This document shows positions 55,647-63,757 of a stretch of 64,000 nt of DNA, one piece after another. Numbering within the stretch: position 1 is the first letter of the stretch; every line of letters starts with the position of its first letter. The stretch is from an uncultured Stenotrophomonas sp. Lineage in GTDB: Bacteria > Pseudomonadota > Gammaproteobacteria > Xanthomonadales > Xanthomonadaceae. The stretch is taken from assembly GCA_913775725.1 (NCBI GenBank), contig CAJYNG010000021.1:1-64000 (forward strand), written 5' to 3'. Position numbers and translations under genes: made by a program. The notes below the pieces were generated by a model. That model made no database searches. It saw nothing but the letters and a program-made list of their open reading frames with translations, and was not told the DNA's origin.

Positions 55647-56222
55647 TTACTGCTCGAACGGGCGTTGACTGCGCTCGTCGCCGTCAAAGGTAAGCGTTCG
55701 CGTATGCAGCGTGCCGCTGCTCATATCCCATTTGAAGGTGTCCAGCCCTCCGCCGCCGGTTCCCTTGGAATGCAGGCGTACTGCGCCGCGGGTCAAATTG
55801 TCGGTCAGCAGCAGTTGCGCGGAGCCGTCGGCGTCCACACGGAGTCCGGCCCGGTCCCGCCAACGGTCCTCGCCCTGTCCCTTCGGGGCATCCAGGGCAA
55901 GAGCGACGCTGTCGTCCTCGAATGTACTCAGGCCGCCTCGCTCGGCGCCGGAAGCATCGAAAATCAGGATGCCCGCTGCTCGGCTTCGTCGCCCGTCTTC
56001 TGCGCTGTCCTGGCCAATCTCCACCCGCACCACGCCGTGCTCGTCGAGTACCTGCAGCTGCCGCGTGCTCAAATGATCGACGTGTAATGGGGCATCGCGC
56101 TGCGAAAGCAGCCAGGCCGTGACTGCGGCCAGGCCCAGCAACAACACGGACAGCCCGGCAACCAGCCAGTGCAGGCGTCGCAGCGATTGCTGCAGTTGGG
56201 GTAGAGAAGGGGCGTCATCCAT
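55647..56222 (-). CDS. Membrane-anchored hypothetical protein
   Basis: A 191 aa protein with one N-terminal transmembrane helix (about residues 19-40, WLVAGLSVLLLGLAAVTAWL) and a periplasmic domain with repeated short strands: LQVLDEHGVVRVEIG, AAGILIFDASGAERGGLSTF and RAGLRVDADGSAQLLLTDN. This repetitive beta pattern suggests a solenoid or beta-sheet fold; I do not recognise the family. The spacer downstream leads to the lipocalin gene on the same strand. Confidence 0.75.
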   Translation of the reverse strand: MDDAPSLPQLQQSLRRLHWLVAGLSVLLLGLAAVTAWLLSQRDAPLHVDHLSTRQLQVLDEHGVVRVEIGQDSAEDGRRSRAAGILIFDASGAERGGLSTFEDDSVALALDAPKGQGEDRWRDRAGLRVDADGSAQLLLTDNLTRGAVRLHSKGTGGGGLDTFKWDMSSGTLHTRTLTFDGDERSQRPFEQ

Positions 56223-56285
56223 GTCATCAGTGCTCCATGCAGTGAACCAAGGACGGTACTACAGAGCCGGCAGGCACGGTCGCGC

Positions 56286-56314
56286 AAAAAAAAGACCTGC
56301 ATTTCTGCAGGTCT
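56286..56314 (-). terminator. Terminator of tRNA-Phe copy 2 (downstream copy)
   Basis: On the minus strand a perfect 9-bp stem (AGACCTGCA/TGCAGGTCT) with a 4-base loop is followed by a run of seven or more T. Confidence 0.88.
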
Positions 56315-56321
56315 CTGAAGA

Positions 56322-56397
56322 TGGTGGCCGAAGACGGAATCGAACCGCCGACACGGGGATTTTCAATCCCCTGCTCTACCAACTGAGCTACTCGGCC
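56322..56397 (-). tRNA. tRNA-Phe (GAA), downstream copy
   Basis: 76 bases with encoded CCA on the minus strand. Acceptor GGCCGAG pairs with TTCGGCC, and the anticodon stem GGGGA/TCCCC encloses TTGAAAA, anticodon GAA. It is identical in the mature region to the copy at 56471-56546; the two lie 149 bases apart with similar terminators. Confidence 0.96.
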
Positions 56398-56434
56398 AAA
56401 TTGTGTGGCAACCGTGATCAAACCCGGTTTCCGG

Positions 56435-56464
56435 AAAAAAAAGACCCGCATTTCTGCAGGCCTT
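56435..56464 (-). terminator. Terminator between the tRNA-Phe copies
   Basis: A 10-bp stem with G-U pairs (minus strand AAGGCCTGCA/TGCGGGTCTT) followed by a T-run. It is a diverged copy of the terminator at 56286-56314, so tRNA and terminator were duplicated together. Confidence 0.8.
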
Positions 56465-56470
56465 CGAAAG

Positions 56471-56546
56471 TGGTGGCCGAAGACGGAATCGAACCGCCGA
56501 CACGGGGATTTTCAATCCCCTGCTCTACCAACTGAGCTACTCGGCC
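56471..56546 (-). tRNA. tRNA-Phe (GAA), promoter-proximal copy
   Basis: First of the two minus-strand tRNA-Phe genes, same sequence as the copy at 56322-56397. A good promoter lies about 40 bases upstream (56586-56614). The terminator between the copies implies that the second relies on read-through or its own promoter. Confidence 0.96.
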
Positions 56547-56585
56547 ACATGTTTCGTTGCAGCGAGGTCGCTGCCAAGGACGCGT

Positions 56586-56614
56586 ATATTACGGAGGTCG
56601 CCTGCCTTCGGCAA
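56586..56614 (-). promoter_or_regulatory. Promoter of tRNA-Phe
   Basis: Minus-strand -35 TTGCCG (56609-56614) and -10 TAATAT (56586-56591) with a 17-base spacer, about 40 bases upstream of the first tRNA-Phe. Confidence 0.7.
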
Positions 56615-56880
56615 GCGTTTTGCCAAGATTTCTTCACATTGCCGTCTGCGCGCTCGCAAGTGCTTGATCCTCCGTTGTGGGGCGGGGCGTGGCCAATCGA
56701 TCATGGCCTGCGGTGGAAATCAGCAGGTCGCCGCAATCGCCAAAGCTGCAGGGGCAAGGGGGGCGCCGGACCCGCGCGGGTCCGGGCAATGGAACGCTGT
56801 TTTCGTGGCCACCATCGGGGATCGCCGCAGCGTAGTGTCGGCAGTCCTTTCCCGATGCTGGCAACAGCAGAGACCTGGCC
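56615..56880. other. Intergenic region between tRNA-Phe and the oxidoreductase
   Basis: Roughly 270 bases with no supported gene. It contains a perfect loopless 20-base palindrome at 56766-56785 and must hold the promoter of the following gene, for which I see no clear hexamers. Confidence 0.5.
56766..56785. repeat. Perfect 20-base palindrome
   Basis: CCGGACCCGC followed directly by its complement GCGGGTCCGG, 96 bases upstream of the oxidoreductase start. It may be a protein-binding site or a repeat-derived hairpin. Confidence 0.7.
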
Positions 56881-57906
56881 ATGTCCGATTCCTCGACCAC
56901 CTCCCGCATCGTGCTTGCCTCGCGTCCGCAGGGGGCGCCAAGTCCAGCCAATTTCCGCCTGCAACAAGTTGCGTTGCCGTCATTGGCCGCTGGCGAGGTG
57001 CTGCTGCGTAACCGTTATCTGTCGCTGGACCCGTACATGCGTGGACGCATGGACGAGGGCCCGTCGTACGCCGCGCCGGTGGCGGTGGGCGCGGTGATGG
57101 AAGGGCAGACCGTGGCCGAGGTGCTGCAGTCGAACGCCGAGGGCGTAGCCGCAGGTGAGCTGGTGCTGGCACCGGGTGGCTGGCAGACCCATGTGGTGCT
57201 GCCGGCCAAGGCACTGGGGCGCCGGCTGGATCCGACCGGGCTGCCGCTGAGTACGGCGCTGGGGGTATATGGCATGCCCGGCTTCACCGCCTATTCCAGC
57301 CTGCATGAAATCGCCCGTTTGAAGGCGGGCGAGACGTTGGTGGTGGCTGCCGCGACCGGGCCGGTGGGTGCGACCGTGGCCCAGCTGGCCAAGCTGCAGG
57401 GCGCGCGCGTGGTCGCCATCGCCGGTGGCGAAGCCAAGCGTGCCTATCTGCAGACGCTGGGCGTGGACGTGGCGCTGGATCATCGCGCCGCTGATTTTGC
57501 GGACCAGCTGCGCGCGGCGGTTCCTGCGGGTATCGATGTGTATTTCGAGAACGTGGGCGGGCACGTGCTGGATGCAGTGCTGCCGCTGCTCAACGACTTC
57601 GCCCGCGTTCCGGTGTGCGGCACCATCGCCACCTACAACGAGCGCGGCGTCGAGCAGCCCGGTCCAGACCGGTTGCCCGCACTGTTCAGCCAGATCCTGC
57701 GCCAGCGCCTGACCGTGCGCGGTTTCATCGTGCACGACTTCAACCATCTGTGGCCGGACTTCGAACGCGAGATGCCGCAGTGGCTGCGCGAAGGCCGCAT
57801 CCAGTACCGCGAGGATGTGGTGGAAGGGCTGGAGAATGCGCCGGAGGCGTTCTTCGGGCTGTTGCAGGGGCGCAACTTCGGCAAGCTGGTGGTGAAGCTG
57901 GATTGA
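56881..57906 (+). CDS. NADP-dependent oxidoreductase (MDR, CurA/leukotriene B4 dehydrogenase-like)
   Basis: A 341 aa zinc-independent medium-chain reductase that probably reduces carbon-carbon double bonds of enones using NADPH. It has the N-terminal GroES-like domain with NRYLSLDPYMRGRMDEGPSY, and the Rossmann motif AATGPVGATVAQLAKLQGAR, typical of the LTB4 12-hydroxydehydrogenase/curcumin reductase group; FENVGG and CGTIATYNE are also characteristic. No Cys/His zinc site is present. Its natural substrate is unknown. Confidence 0.9.
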   Translation: MSDSSTTSRIVLASRPQGAPSPANFRLQQVALPSLAAGEVLLRNRYLSLDPYMRGRMDEGPSYAAPVAVGAVMEGQTVAEVLQSNAEGVAAGELVLAPGGWQTHVVLPAKALGRRLDPTGLPLSTALGVYGMPGFTAYSSLHEIARLKAGETLVVAAATGPVGATVAQLAKLQGARVVAIAGGEAKRAYLQTLGVDVALDHRAADFADQLRAAVPAGIDVYFENVGGHVLDAVLPLLNDFARVPVCGTIATYNERGVEQPGPDRLPALFSQILRQRLTVRGFIVHDFNHLWPDFEREMPQWLREGRIQYREDVVEGLENAPEAFFGLLQGRNFGKLVVKLD

Positions 57907-57918
57907 GGGCTTGGCGGT

Positions 57919-57978
57919 GTGCCGACCAAGGTCGGCACCTACCGGAAGCTTAGTGTGCCGATCAAGATCGGCATCCAC
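57919..57978 (-). repeat. Tandem SMAG-like palindromes
   Basis: GTGCCGACC-AA-GGTCGGCAC (57919-57938) followed by CTACC, and TGCCGATC-AA-GATCGGCA (57956-57973) followed by TCCAC, a degenerate GTGGA head. They fill the gap between two convergent genes and almost touch the stop of the Ada-like gene. Confidence 0.8.
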
Positions 57979-57979
57979 T

Positions 57980-58822
57980 TCAGGCAGTGGAGGCCTTTTC
58001 CCGGCGCAGCAGTTCGCGCTTGCGCGCAACGCCCCAGGCATAGCCGGACAGGTCGCCGTCGCGGCGCACCACGCGGTGGCAGGGCACGGCTACCGCCAAC
58101 GGATTGCTCGCGCAGGCACGTGCCACCGCACGACTCGAGCGGGGTGCACCGATGCGCGCAGCGATATCCGCATACGACGCGGTCTGCCCGCGCGGAATCT
58201 GCTGCAGCGCCTGCCACACCCGTTGCTGGAACGCGGTGCCACGGATGTCCAGCGGCAGGCTGGCGCCCCGCGTGGGATCCTCGACCAGACCCACCACCTG
58301 TGCCACCAGTTGTTCATAGCCCTGGTCGGCGCCGACCAGTTCGGCCTGGCGGAAGCGTTGCTGCAATGACTGCAGCAGCGTCTCCGGATCGTCGCCGAGC
58401 AGGATCGCGACCACGCCGGTCGCGCTGCTGGCCACCAGCACGCTGCCCAGTGAACTTTCGGCAAGCGCGAAGTGGATCACTTCGCCCCGACCCCCTGCGC
58501 GCCACTGCTTGGGTGTCATGCCCAGCAACTTCGGTGCATTCTCGTAGAAGCGTCCACTGGAACTGAACCCGGCATCGTGGAAGGCGTCGGTGATGCGTTC
58601 CTGCTGTTCCAGCCCGGTGCGCAGGCGATCGGCGCGCAGCGCGGCAGCGTACTGCTTGGGGGTCAGCCCGGTGGCCTCCTTGAACAGGCGGTGCAGGCGC
58701 GCCGGGCTGCAACCGGCGATGTCGGCCAGTTCCTGCAGTGAGGGTTCGTCGAGGCTGGTCTGCAGGTGGCGGCAGACCCGTTCGACGCGGGCATCAAGGG
58801 CGGTGGTGGCGGTACTGTCCAT
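57980..58822 (-). CDS. AraC-type HTH / methylated-DNA--[protein]-cysteine methyltransferase (Ada-like)
   Basis: A 280 aa DNA-repair and regulatory protein. Residues about 10-110 form an AraC-type double helix-turn-helix (LQELADIAGCSPARLHRLFK; FSSSGRFYENAPKLLGMTP), and the C-terminal half is an O6-alkylguanine transferase with the suicide cysteine C248 in PCHR (247-250) and the FQQRVWQAL motif. The N-terminal zinc/phosphotriester domain of E. coli Ada is absent, so methylphosphotriester sensing is not expected. The start at 58822 gives MDSTATTALDARVERV. Confidence 0.92.
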   Translation of the reverse strand: MDSTATTALDARVERVCRHLQTSLDEPSLQELADIAGCSPARLHRLFKEATGLTPKQYAAALRADRLRTGLEQQERITDAFHDAGFSSSGRFYENAPKLLGMTPKQWRAGGRGEVIHFALAESSLGSVLVASSATGVVAILLGDDPETLLQSLQQRFRQAELVGADQGYEQLVAQVVGLVEDPTRGASLPLDIRGTAFQQRVWQALQQIPRGQTASYADIAARIGAPRSSRAVARACASNPLAVAVPCHRVVRRDGDLSGYAWGVARKRELLRREKASTA

Positions 58823-58954
58823 GGCTGGATTCTGGCACGTGCCGGTTCTGCGGAAACTCCGTTTCCTGCACCGAGGGGCCAGGCCCGGAAACGGAGTGTT
58901 GGCAGGCGAGAGGCGCGGCATCGTGGCGGCCACTTCACAACCGGTACCACGACC

Positions 58955-59716
58955 ATGCGCCTGGACAACAAGATCGCTCTCATCACCGGTGCCAGCGCCG
59001 GCATCGGCCGCGCCAGCGCGCTGCGCTTCGCTGCCGAAGGGGCAAAGCTGGTGCTCAATGCACGGCGGCCGGAGCCGCTGCAGGCGCTGGCCGAGCAGAT
59101 TCGCACCGCCGGTGGCGAAGCCGTGGTGCATGCCGCCGACGTAGCCGATCCGGGCACGGCACAGGCGCTGGTCGATCTGGCCCAGCGGTCCTTCGGCGGC
59201 CTGGACATCGCCCTCAACAATGCCGGCATGCTCGGCCCGGGCGTGCCGGCGGCGGAGTTCCCGGTGGACGCCTGGCGCGAAGTGATGGCGGCCAATCTGG
59301 ATGCCGCCTTCCATGCCGCACGCGCGCAGTTGCCGGCACTGCTGGCGCGCGGCGGCGGCTCGCTGGTGTTCGTCGGCACCTTCGTCGGCCACACCGTGGG
59401 ATTCCCGGGCATGGCGGCCTATGCGTCGAGCAAGGCCGGGCTGATCGGCCTGAGCCAGGTGATCGCTGCCGAATACGGTGTGCGTGGCGTGCGCAGCAAC
59501 GTGCTGTTGCCCGGTGGCACCGATACCGAGATGGGCCGGCAGGCCGCGCCGACCGGCGATGCCCGCGACTTCGTGCGCTCGCTGCACGCACTGAAGCGCC
59601 TGGCCGAGCCGGAGGAGATCGCCAACGCGGCGCTGTTCCTGGCCAGCGACGAAAGCAGTTTCGTTACCGGTACCGCGATGCGCGTGGAGGGTGGAGTGTC
59701 GATCACCCGTACCTGA
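58955..59716 (+). CDS. SDR family oxidoreductase
   Basis: A 253 aa classical short-chain dehydrogenase. It shows TGASAGIG at residues 10-17, NNAG near 88, the catalytic YASSK near 155 and the C-terminal FVTGTAMRVEGGVSI typical of the FabG-like group. The ATG at 58955 (MRLDNKIALITGASAG) is the standard start; longer upstream frames are rejected. It is divergent from the Ada-like gene, with 132 bases between. The substrate is unknown. Confidence 0.92.
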   Translation: MRLDNKIALITGASAGIGRASALRFAAEGAKLVLNARRPEPLQALAEQIRTAGGEAVVHAADVADPGTAQALVDLAQRSFGGLDIALNNAGMLGPGVPAAEFPVDAWREVMAANLDAAFHAARAQLPALLARGGGSLVFVGTFVGHTVGFPGMAAYASSKAGLIGLSQVIAAEYGVRGVRSNVLLPGGTDTEMGRQAAPTGDARDFVRSLHALKRLAEPEEIANAALFLASDESSFVTGTAMRVEGGVSITRT

Positions 59717-59722
59717 GCGGGG

Positions 59723-60208
59723 TCACGAGCGTGGCGCGTAGCGGATACCGCTGCTGGCCATGAAGCCTTTTGGATCGAAACGGGCCCAGGCTTCGCCCCA
59801 GTCGAAGCGGGCGTGGCCGCCGGTCAGTTTGCGCCCCAGTGCCGTGGCCAAGATGCGGCGCATGAAAGCGACTTCGGCATCGATCGCTGCCTGGGTCGGC
59901 CAGCCGTCTTCCAGTGCCGCACCGGGCAGATCGACGCCCATCGTCACCATGTCGAGCTGTTGCCCGTGGAAGCACAGGCTGATGCCAGCGGGCGCACCGC
60001 CCAGGCTGAGCCGGTGCAGGCTCAGCCAGTGATAACCGGTGCCGACATCGCGCTCGCCATGCATCAGCGTGGCGAACGCGATGCGCGCCTCGTTTTGCGA
60101 GAGGGTGGGGCAGATCAGTGTCGGCAGGTTGCCGAGCTGGATGCTGCCGTCGGTCGCATCGAGGCGCATCGGCAACGCATGGGCTGCGTGCTGGGCAGGG
60201 TAGGGCAT
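59723..60208 (-). CDS. Hypothetical protein
   Basis: A 161 aa soluble protein without a recognised domain. It has an alternating pattern with GYHWLSLHRLSLGGAPAGIS and a C-terminal ARFDWGEAWARFDPKGFMAS. The start is uncertain: 60208 (MPYPAQHAAHALPMRL) or 60169 (MRLDATDGSIQL); neither has a good Shine-Dalgarno. It converges with the SDR gene, 6 bases apart. Confidence 0.65.
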   Translation of the reverse strand: MPYPAQHAAHALPMRLDATDGSIQLGNLPTLICPTLSQNEARIAFATLMHGERDVGTGYHWLSLHRLSLGGAPAGISLCFHGQQLDMVTMGVDLPGAALEDGWPTQAAIDAEVAFMRRILATALGRKLTGGHARFDWGEAWARFDPKGFMASSGIRYAPRS

Positions 60209-60368
60209 GGCATACCGGTGGGCGTGGTGCCTCGGATTCTGGCGGCGCGGGGGCCGCGGCGGCAAGCCAGTGCCTGCACATGACGTTGGCGCAGGACTGA
60301 CCTGCGGCTTACCCGGCAACCTCTAGCGTGGTGGGCAACGTGGGCCCGCCGCCGGCGTGGAGATTTCG

Positions 60369-60539
60369 ATGAACGAGCGAAGCAAGGATCAGGACCCGAA
60401 GCAGGGCATCCAGGAAAGTCGCCAGGACAGGAAGCAGGACGATGTGGCCAAGCAGCGGCCGGGGCAGCGCGATCAACAGGTGCGCGATAGGCACTCGCGC
60501 AGTCCACATCGCAAGGACGGCGGCGAGGAGCCGGCCTGA
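60369..60539 (+). CDS. Small hydrophilic hypothetical protein
   Basis: A 56 aa highly charged protein (Arg, Lys, Asp, Glu, Gln over more than half of residues), starting MNERSKDQDPKQGIQESRQD; it is probably disordered. The Shine-Dalgarno GGAG ends 7 bases before the ATG. No family is recognised; similar disordered peptides are often stress-related, but that is only a guess. Confidence 0.6.
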   Translation: MNERSKDQDPKQGIQESRQDRKQDDVAKQRPGQRDQQVRDRHSRSPHRKDGGEEPA

Positions 60540-60551
60540 GCCGCGGGCGCT

Positions 60552-60589
60552 AAAAGAAAAAACCCGCAGATCACGGAGATCTGCGGGTT
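60552..60589 (-). terminator. Terminator after tRNA-Ala
   Basis: A perfect 12-bp stem (AACCCGCAGATC/GATCTGCGGGTT) with a 5-base loop; on the minus strand it is followed by TTTTCTTTTA. It may also help end the convergent small gene. Confidence 0.9.
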
Positions 60590-60600
60590 CTTCTGAATAG

Positions 60601-60676
<76 letters not shown>

Positions 60677-60689
60677 ACGGCAGGGTTTC

Positions 60690-60718
60690 AGTGTAGCGCT
60701 GCCCGGCGGGCTTGCCAA
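60690..60718 (-). promoter_or_regulatory. Promoter of tRNA-Ala
   Basis: Minus-strand -35 TTGGCA (60713-60718) and -10 TACACT (60690-60695) with a 17-base spacer, placing the start close to the tRNA 5' end. Confidence 0.75.
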
Positions 60719-60769
60719 GCGCCGGGCCGGGATGGCGGCAGACGTGGATCTGCCACCGCCCCAGCATGT

Positions 60770-61696
60770 TCAGACCAGGGCCTGGTGCAGCAGATGGCCC
60801 GCGCGCTGTACCGCCACGCCAGTGGAAACAGCCACGCCCTGCAGGTGGATGCAGGCGTGGATCATCCCCGGCAGCCGCTCCAGCGTGCAGTCGACACCCG
60901 CAGCCTGCAGGCGGCGCGCGTACTGCTCGGCCTCGTCGCGCAGCGGATCGTGCTCGCAGCTGAGCACGGAGGCTGGCGCCAGCCCCTGCAGGTCGGTTGC
61001 GTGCGCGGGCGAGGCCAGTGACGGCGGCTGATCCAGATCACCCAGATAACTCTGCCAGCAGCGCTGCATCAGTTCGGCGCTGAGGTAATAGCCAGTGGCG
61101 TAGTCGCGGTAGGAATCGCTGCCCATGCCGGCATCCAGCGCCGGGTACAGCAACAGCTGGTGGCGCGGCTGCGGCAGGCCTGTCTCGCGCAGCAGCAGGC
61201 AGCAGGCGGCGGCGAGATTGCCACCGGCGCTGTCGCCACCGATCGCCAGCCGCTGTGGGTCCAGGCCGAGGCGCTTGGCGTTGTCCTGCAACCACTGCCA
61301 GGCGTCGGCGACGTCATGCAGTGGAGCCGGGAACGGGTGCTCCGGCGCCAGCCGGTAGCCCACGGCGACAATCACGCAGCCGCTGGCATTGGCCAGGGCG
61401 CGGCAGGGACCGTCGTAGACCGCCAGCGAACACTGGAACCAGCCACCGCCATGGGCGAACAACAAAGCCGGCGCCGGTCCATCGGGCAGCCTTTCCGGTG
61501 TGTAAAGGCGGACTTCCAATGCGTGGCCGTCGCGTGCGATCACCGTGTGTTCGATCACATGCGCAACCGGCTGCGGCGCACCCTGCAGCTGGGGCAGCGC
61601 GCTCTCGCTGATCGCCCGCAGTTCGCGCAGGTCCTCCGGCAGCGGATGGGCCGCGATGGCATCGACGAACTGCTGCAGCGCCGGTTCAAGCAGCAT
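60770..61696 (-). CDS. Alpha/beta hydrolase (HSL/GDXG esterase family)
   Basis: A 308 aa carboxylesterase of the hormone-sensitive-lipase family. The oxyanion-hole motif HGGGW (in [13 protein letters not shown]) and the nucleophile elbow [11 protein letters not shown] are present, with the catalytic Asp in [14 protein letters not shown] and the His in [11 protein letters not shown]. It overlaps the upstream hydrolase gene by 11 bases (61686-61696), implying a bicistronic message with the next two genes. The start at 61696 is the usual family N-terminus. Confidence 0.9.
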   Translation of the reverse strand: MLLEPALQQFVDAIAAHPLPEDLRELRAISESALPQLQGAPQPVAHVIEHTVIARDGHALEVRLYTPERLPDGPAPALLFAHGGGWFQCSLAVYDGPCRALANASGCVIVAVGYRLAPEHPFPAPLHDVADAWQWLQDNAKRLGLDPQRLAIGGDSAGGNLAAACCLLLRETGLPQPRHQLLLYPALDAGMGSDSYRDYATGYYLSAELMQRCWQSYLGDLDQPPSLASPAHATDLQGLAPASVLSCEHDPLRDEAEQYARRLQAAGVDCTLERLPGMIHACIHLQGVAVSTGVAVQRAGHLLHQALV

Positions 61697-62579
61697 GGCG
61701 TGCCTCCTGCAGGAACGGCAGCAGCTGTGCAAGGAATGCCTGCGGCGCTTCTTCCATGATGAAGTGGCCGCAGCCCGGCACGATGCTGCCGCGCACATCG
61801 TCGGCATGCGGCTGCAGGGTCAGCATCGGCGCATCGCCGGTGGCGTGTTCGGCGCCGATCGCCAGCACCGGCATCGGTAGCCGGCGTTGCGCACGCAGCT
61901 TGTTCTGGCGAATCGTCTCCGGAATCGCGCGATACCAGGCGAAGCCTGCGCGCAATGCGCCCGGACGGCTGTAGGCGGCGATGTAGGTATCGGCGGCCAC
62001 CGCATCGCGGCGGTACGACCAGCGGTCGAACATGAATTCCAGGTAGGCGCGCTCGCGGCCACTGATCAGTGCCTCAGGCAGGTCGGCGACCTGGTTGAAC
62101 ATGAAGTGCCAGAGGAAAATGTTGTCGGCCGGCGCGGCAAAGATGCCCGGCTCCGGGGCCAGGCCGGGAATCACCGCTTCGGTGACGGCCAGCTGGCGCA
62201 CGGCCTGCGGCTGGTCGCTGGCCAGCGCATAGGCAATCCACATGCCGATGTCATGCCCGACCACCTGGTAACGGTCGTGGCCCAGCGCCCGCATGGTCTG
62301 ATGCAGGACGGCAGCGGCACTGCCGGTGTCGTAACCGTGGGTGGGGCGGTCGGATTCGCCGATGCCCGGCGGATCAACCGCGATGGCTTCGAAACCGGCC
62401 TCGGCCAGTGCATGCAGCACGTGGCGCCAGGCGTACCAGGTCTGCGGCCAGCCGGGAATCAGCAGCACCGGTTCACCGTGGCCCGCGGACACGCAGTGCA
62501 CGCGCTGGCCATCGATGCGCAGGTAGTGGTGGCGCAGCGAAGCGTCGCCGGCAGCGCCAGCGGAAAGGGAAGTGGTCAT
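61686..62579 (-). CDS. Alpha/beta hydrolase (epoxide hydrolase/haloalkane dehalogenase-like)
   Basis: A 297 aa hydrolase with an aspartate nucleophile in VGHDIGMWIAYA, the HGxP-like oxyanion region LLIPGWPQTWYAWR, and the catalytic His in PGCGHFIMEEAPQAFL. The Asp nucleophile and the W-rich cap region resemble epoxide hydrolases and dehalogenases more than esterases. It overlaps the HSL-type esterase and follows the isomerase-like gene by 21 bases, so the three genes probably form one operon acting on the same compound class. Confidence 0.88.
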   Translation of the reverse strand: MTTSLSAGAAGDASLRHHYLRIDGQRVHCVSAGHGEPVLLIPGWPQTWYAWRHVLHALAEAGFEAIAVDPPGIGESDRPTHGYDTGSAAAVLHQTMRALGHDRYQVVGHDIGMWIAYALASDQPQAVRQLAVTEAVIPGLAPEPGIFAAPADNIFLWHFMFNQVADLPEALISGRERAYLEFMFDRWSYRRDAVAADTYIAAYSRPGALRAGFAWYRAIPETIRQNKLRAQRRLPMPVLAIGAEHATGDAPMLTLQPHADDVRGSIVPGCGHFIMEEAPQAFLAQLLPFLQEARHAA

Positions 62580-62600
62580 GGGGGAGTGCTCCGTTGGGGT

Positions 62601-63656
62601 TCAGGCGATGCCGAGCATCTGCTGCATCTGTGTGGTGCTGATCGGTGCACCGGCGAAGTCGTCGAAGATCTTGTCGGTGACCGGAATGATGTGGTCGCGG
62701 ATGAACGCGGCGCCTTCGCGCGCGCCGGCTTCCTGGTCCTTCAGGCAGCACTCCCATTCCAGCGTCGCCCAGCCCTGGTAGTCGTACTGGGCCAGCTTGG
62801 AGAAGATCGACTTGAAGTCGACCTGGCCATCGCCCAGCGAGCGGAAGCGGCCCGCACGTTCGGTCCAGTCGGCATACCCGCCATAGATGCCCTGGCGGCC
62901 GCTGGGGCGGAACTCCGCATCCTTGACGTGGAACATGCGGATCAGCGGGTGGTAGATGTCCAGGTACTCCAGGTAGTCCAGCTGCTGCAGCACGAAGTGG
63001 CTGGGATCGAACAGGATGCGGCATCGCTGGTGCTGACCGACGCGCTCGAAGAAGCGCTCGAAGCTGGTGCCGTCATGCAGGTCTTCGCTGGGATGGATCT
63101 CGTAGCAGAGGTTGATGCCGTTGTCCTCGCAGGTATCGAGGATCGGCCGCCAGCGTCGTGCCAGCTCATCGAAGGCGGCGTCGATCAGGCCCGGCGGGCG
63201 CTGCGGGAACGGGAACAGATACGGCCATGCGAACGAGCCGGAGAAGGTGCCCATGTCCTGCAGGCCGAGACGGCGTGACGCGCGGGCGGCCAGGTGCAGC
63301 TGCTGCTGCGCCCATTCGCTGCGGGCCCTCGGATTGCCGCGTAGCGGCTCCGGAGCGAAACCATCGCAGAGTTCGTCGTAGGCCGGATGCACGGCGACCA
63401 GCTGGCCGAGGATGTGGGTGGTCAACTCACTGACCTGCAGGCCGTGCTCGGCCAGGGTGCCGCGAATGTCGTCGCAGTAGTCCTGGCTGTCGGCAGCAGT
63501 GGCCAGATCAAACAGGCGTGCGTCCCAGGCCGGGATCTGCAGGGCCTTGAAACCGTGGCCGGCGGCCCATTCGGCGATGCCGGCAAGTGAGTTGAACGGG
63601 GCCTGGTCGCCGGAGAACTGCGCCAGGTGCAGGCTGGGGCCCTTGAGGGTCTGCAT
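62601..63656 (-). CDS. Sugar phosphate isomerase/epimerase-like TIM-barrel protein
   Basis: A 351 aa protein of the AP-endonuclease-2/xylose-isomerase-like superfamily. The four metal-ligand positions typical of the family can be seen: CYEIHPSED, RILFDPSHFVL, MFHVKDAEF and ATLEWECC. Such proteins isomerise or epimerise sugars. The start at 63656 (MQTLKGPSLHLAQF) is preferred since GGAG lies 7 bases before it; in-frame ATG 63668 and TTG 63686 lie too close to a palindromic operator. It is first of a three-gene unit divergent from a TetR gene. Confidence 0.88.
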   Translation of the reverse strand: MQTLKGPSLHLAQFSGDQAPFNSLAGIAEWAAGHGFKALQIPAWDARLFDLATAADSQDYCDDIRGTLAEHGLQVSELTTHILGQLVAVHPAYDELCDGFAPEPLRGNPRARSEWAQQQLHLAARASRRLGLQDMGTFSGSFAWPYLFPFPQRPPGLIDAAFDELARRWRPILDTCEDNGINLCYEIHPSEDLHDGTSFERFFERVGQHQRCRILFDPSHFVLQQLDYLEYLDIYHPLIRMFHVKDAEFRPSGRQGIYGGYADWTERAGRFRSLGDGQVDFKSIFSKLAQYDYQGWATLEWECCLKDQEAGAREGAAFIRDHIIPVTDKIFDDFAGAPISTTQMQQMLGIA

Positions 63657-63671
63657 GTGTTGCTCCATTTG

Positions 63672-63687
63672 TTTGTCAATCGACAAA
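63672..63687. promoter_or_regulatory. Candidate TetR operator
   Basis: TTTGTC-AATC-GACAAA, a 6-bp inverted repeat with a 4-base spacer, in the 100-base gap between the isomerase-like operon and the divergent TetR gene. The position next to both promoters suits an autoregulated TetR repressor. No second copy was noticed in the gap. Confidence 0.55.
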
Positions 63688-63757
63688 GAATAGGCGCGAC
63701 CCTCGCGGTGGTCAACACCCGCGTTACACTGCGCGCCTCACTGGAGCAGGCAGGCAG

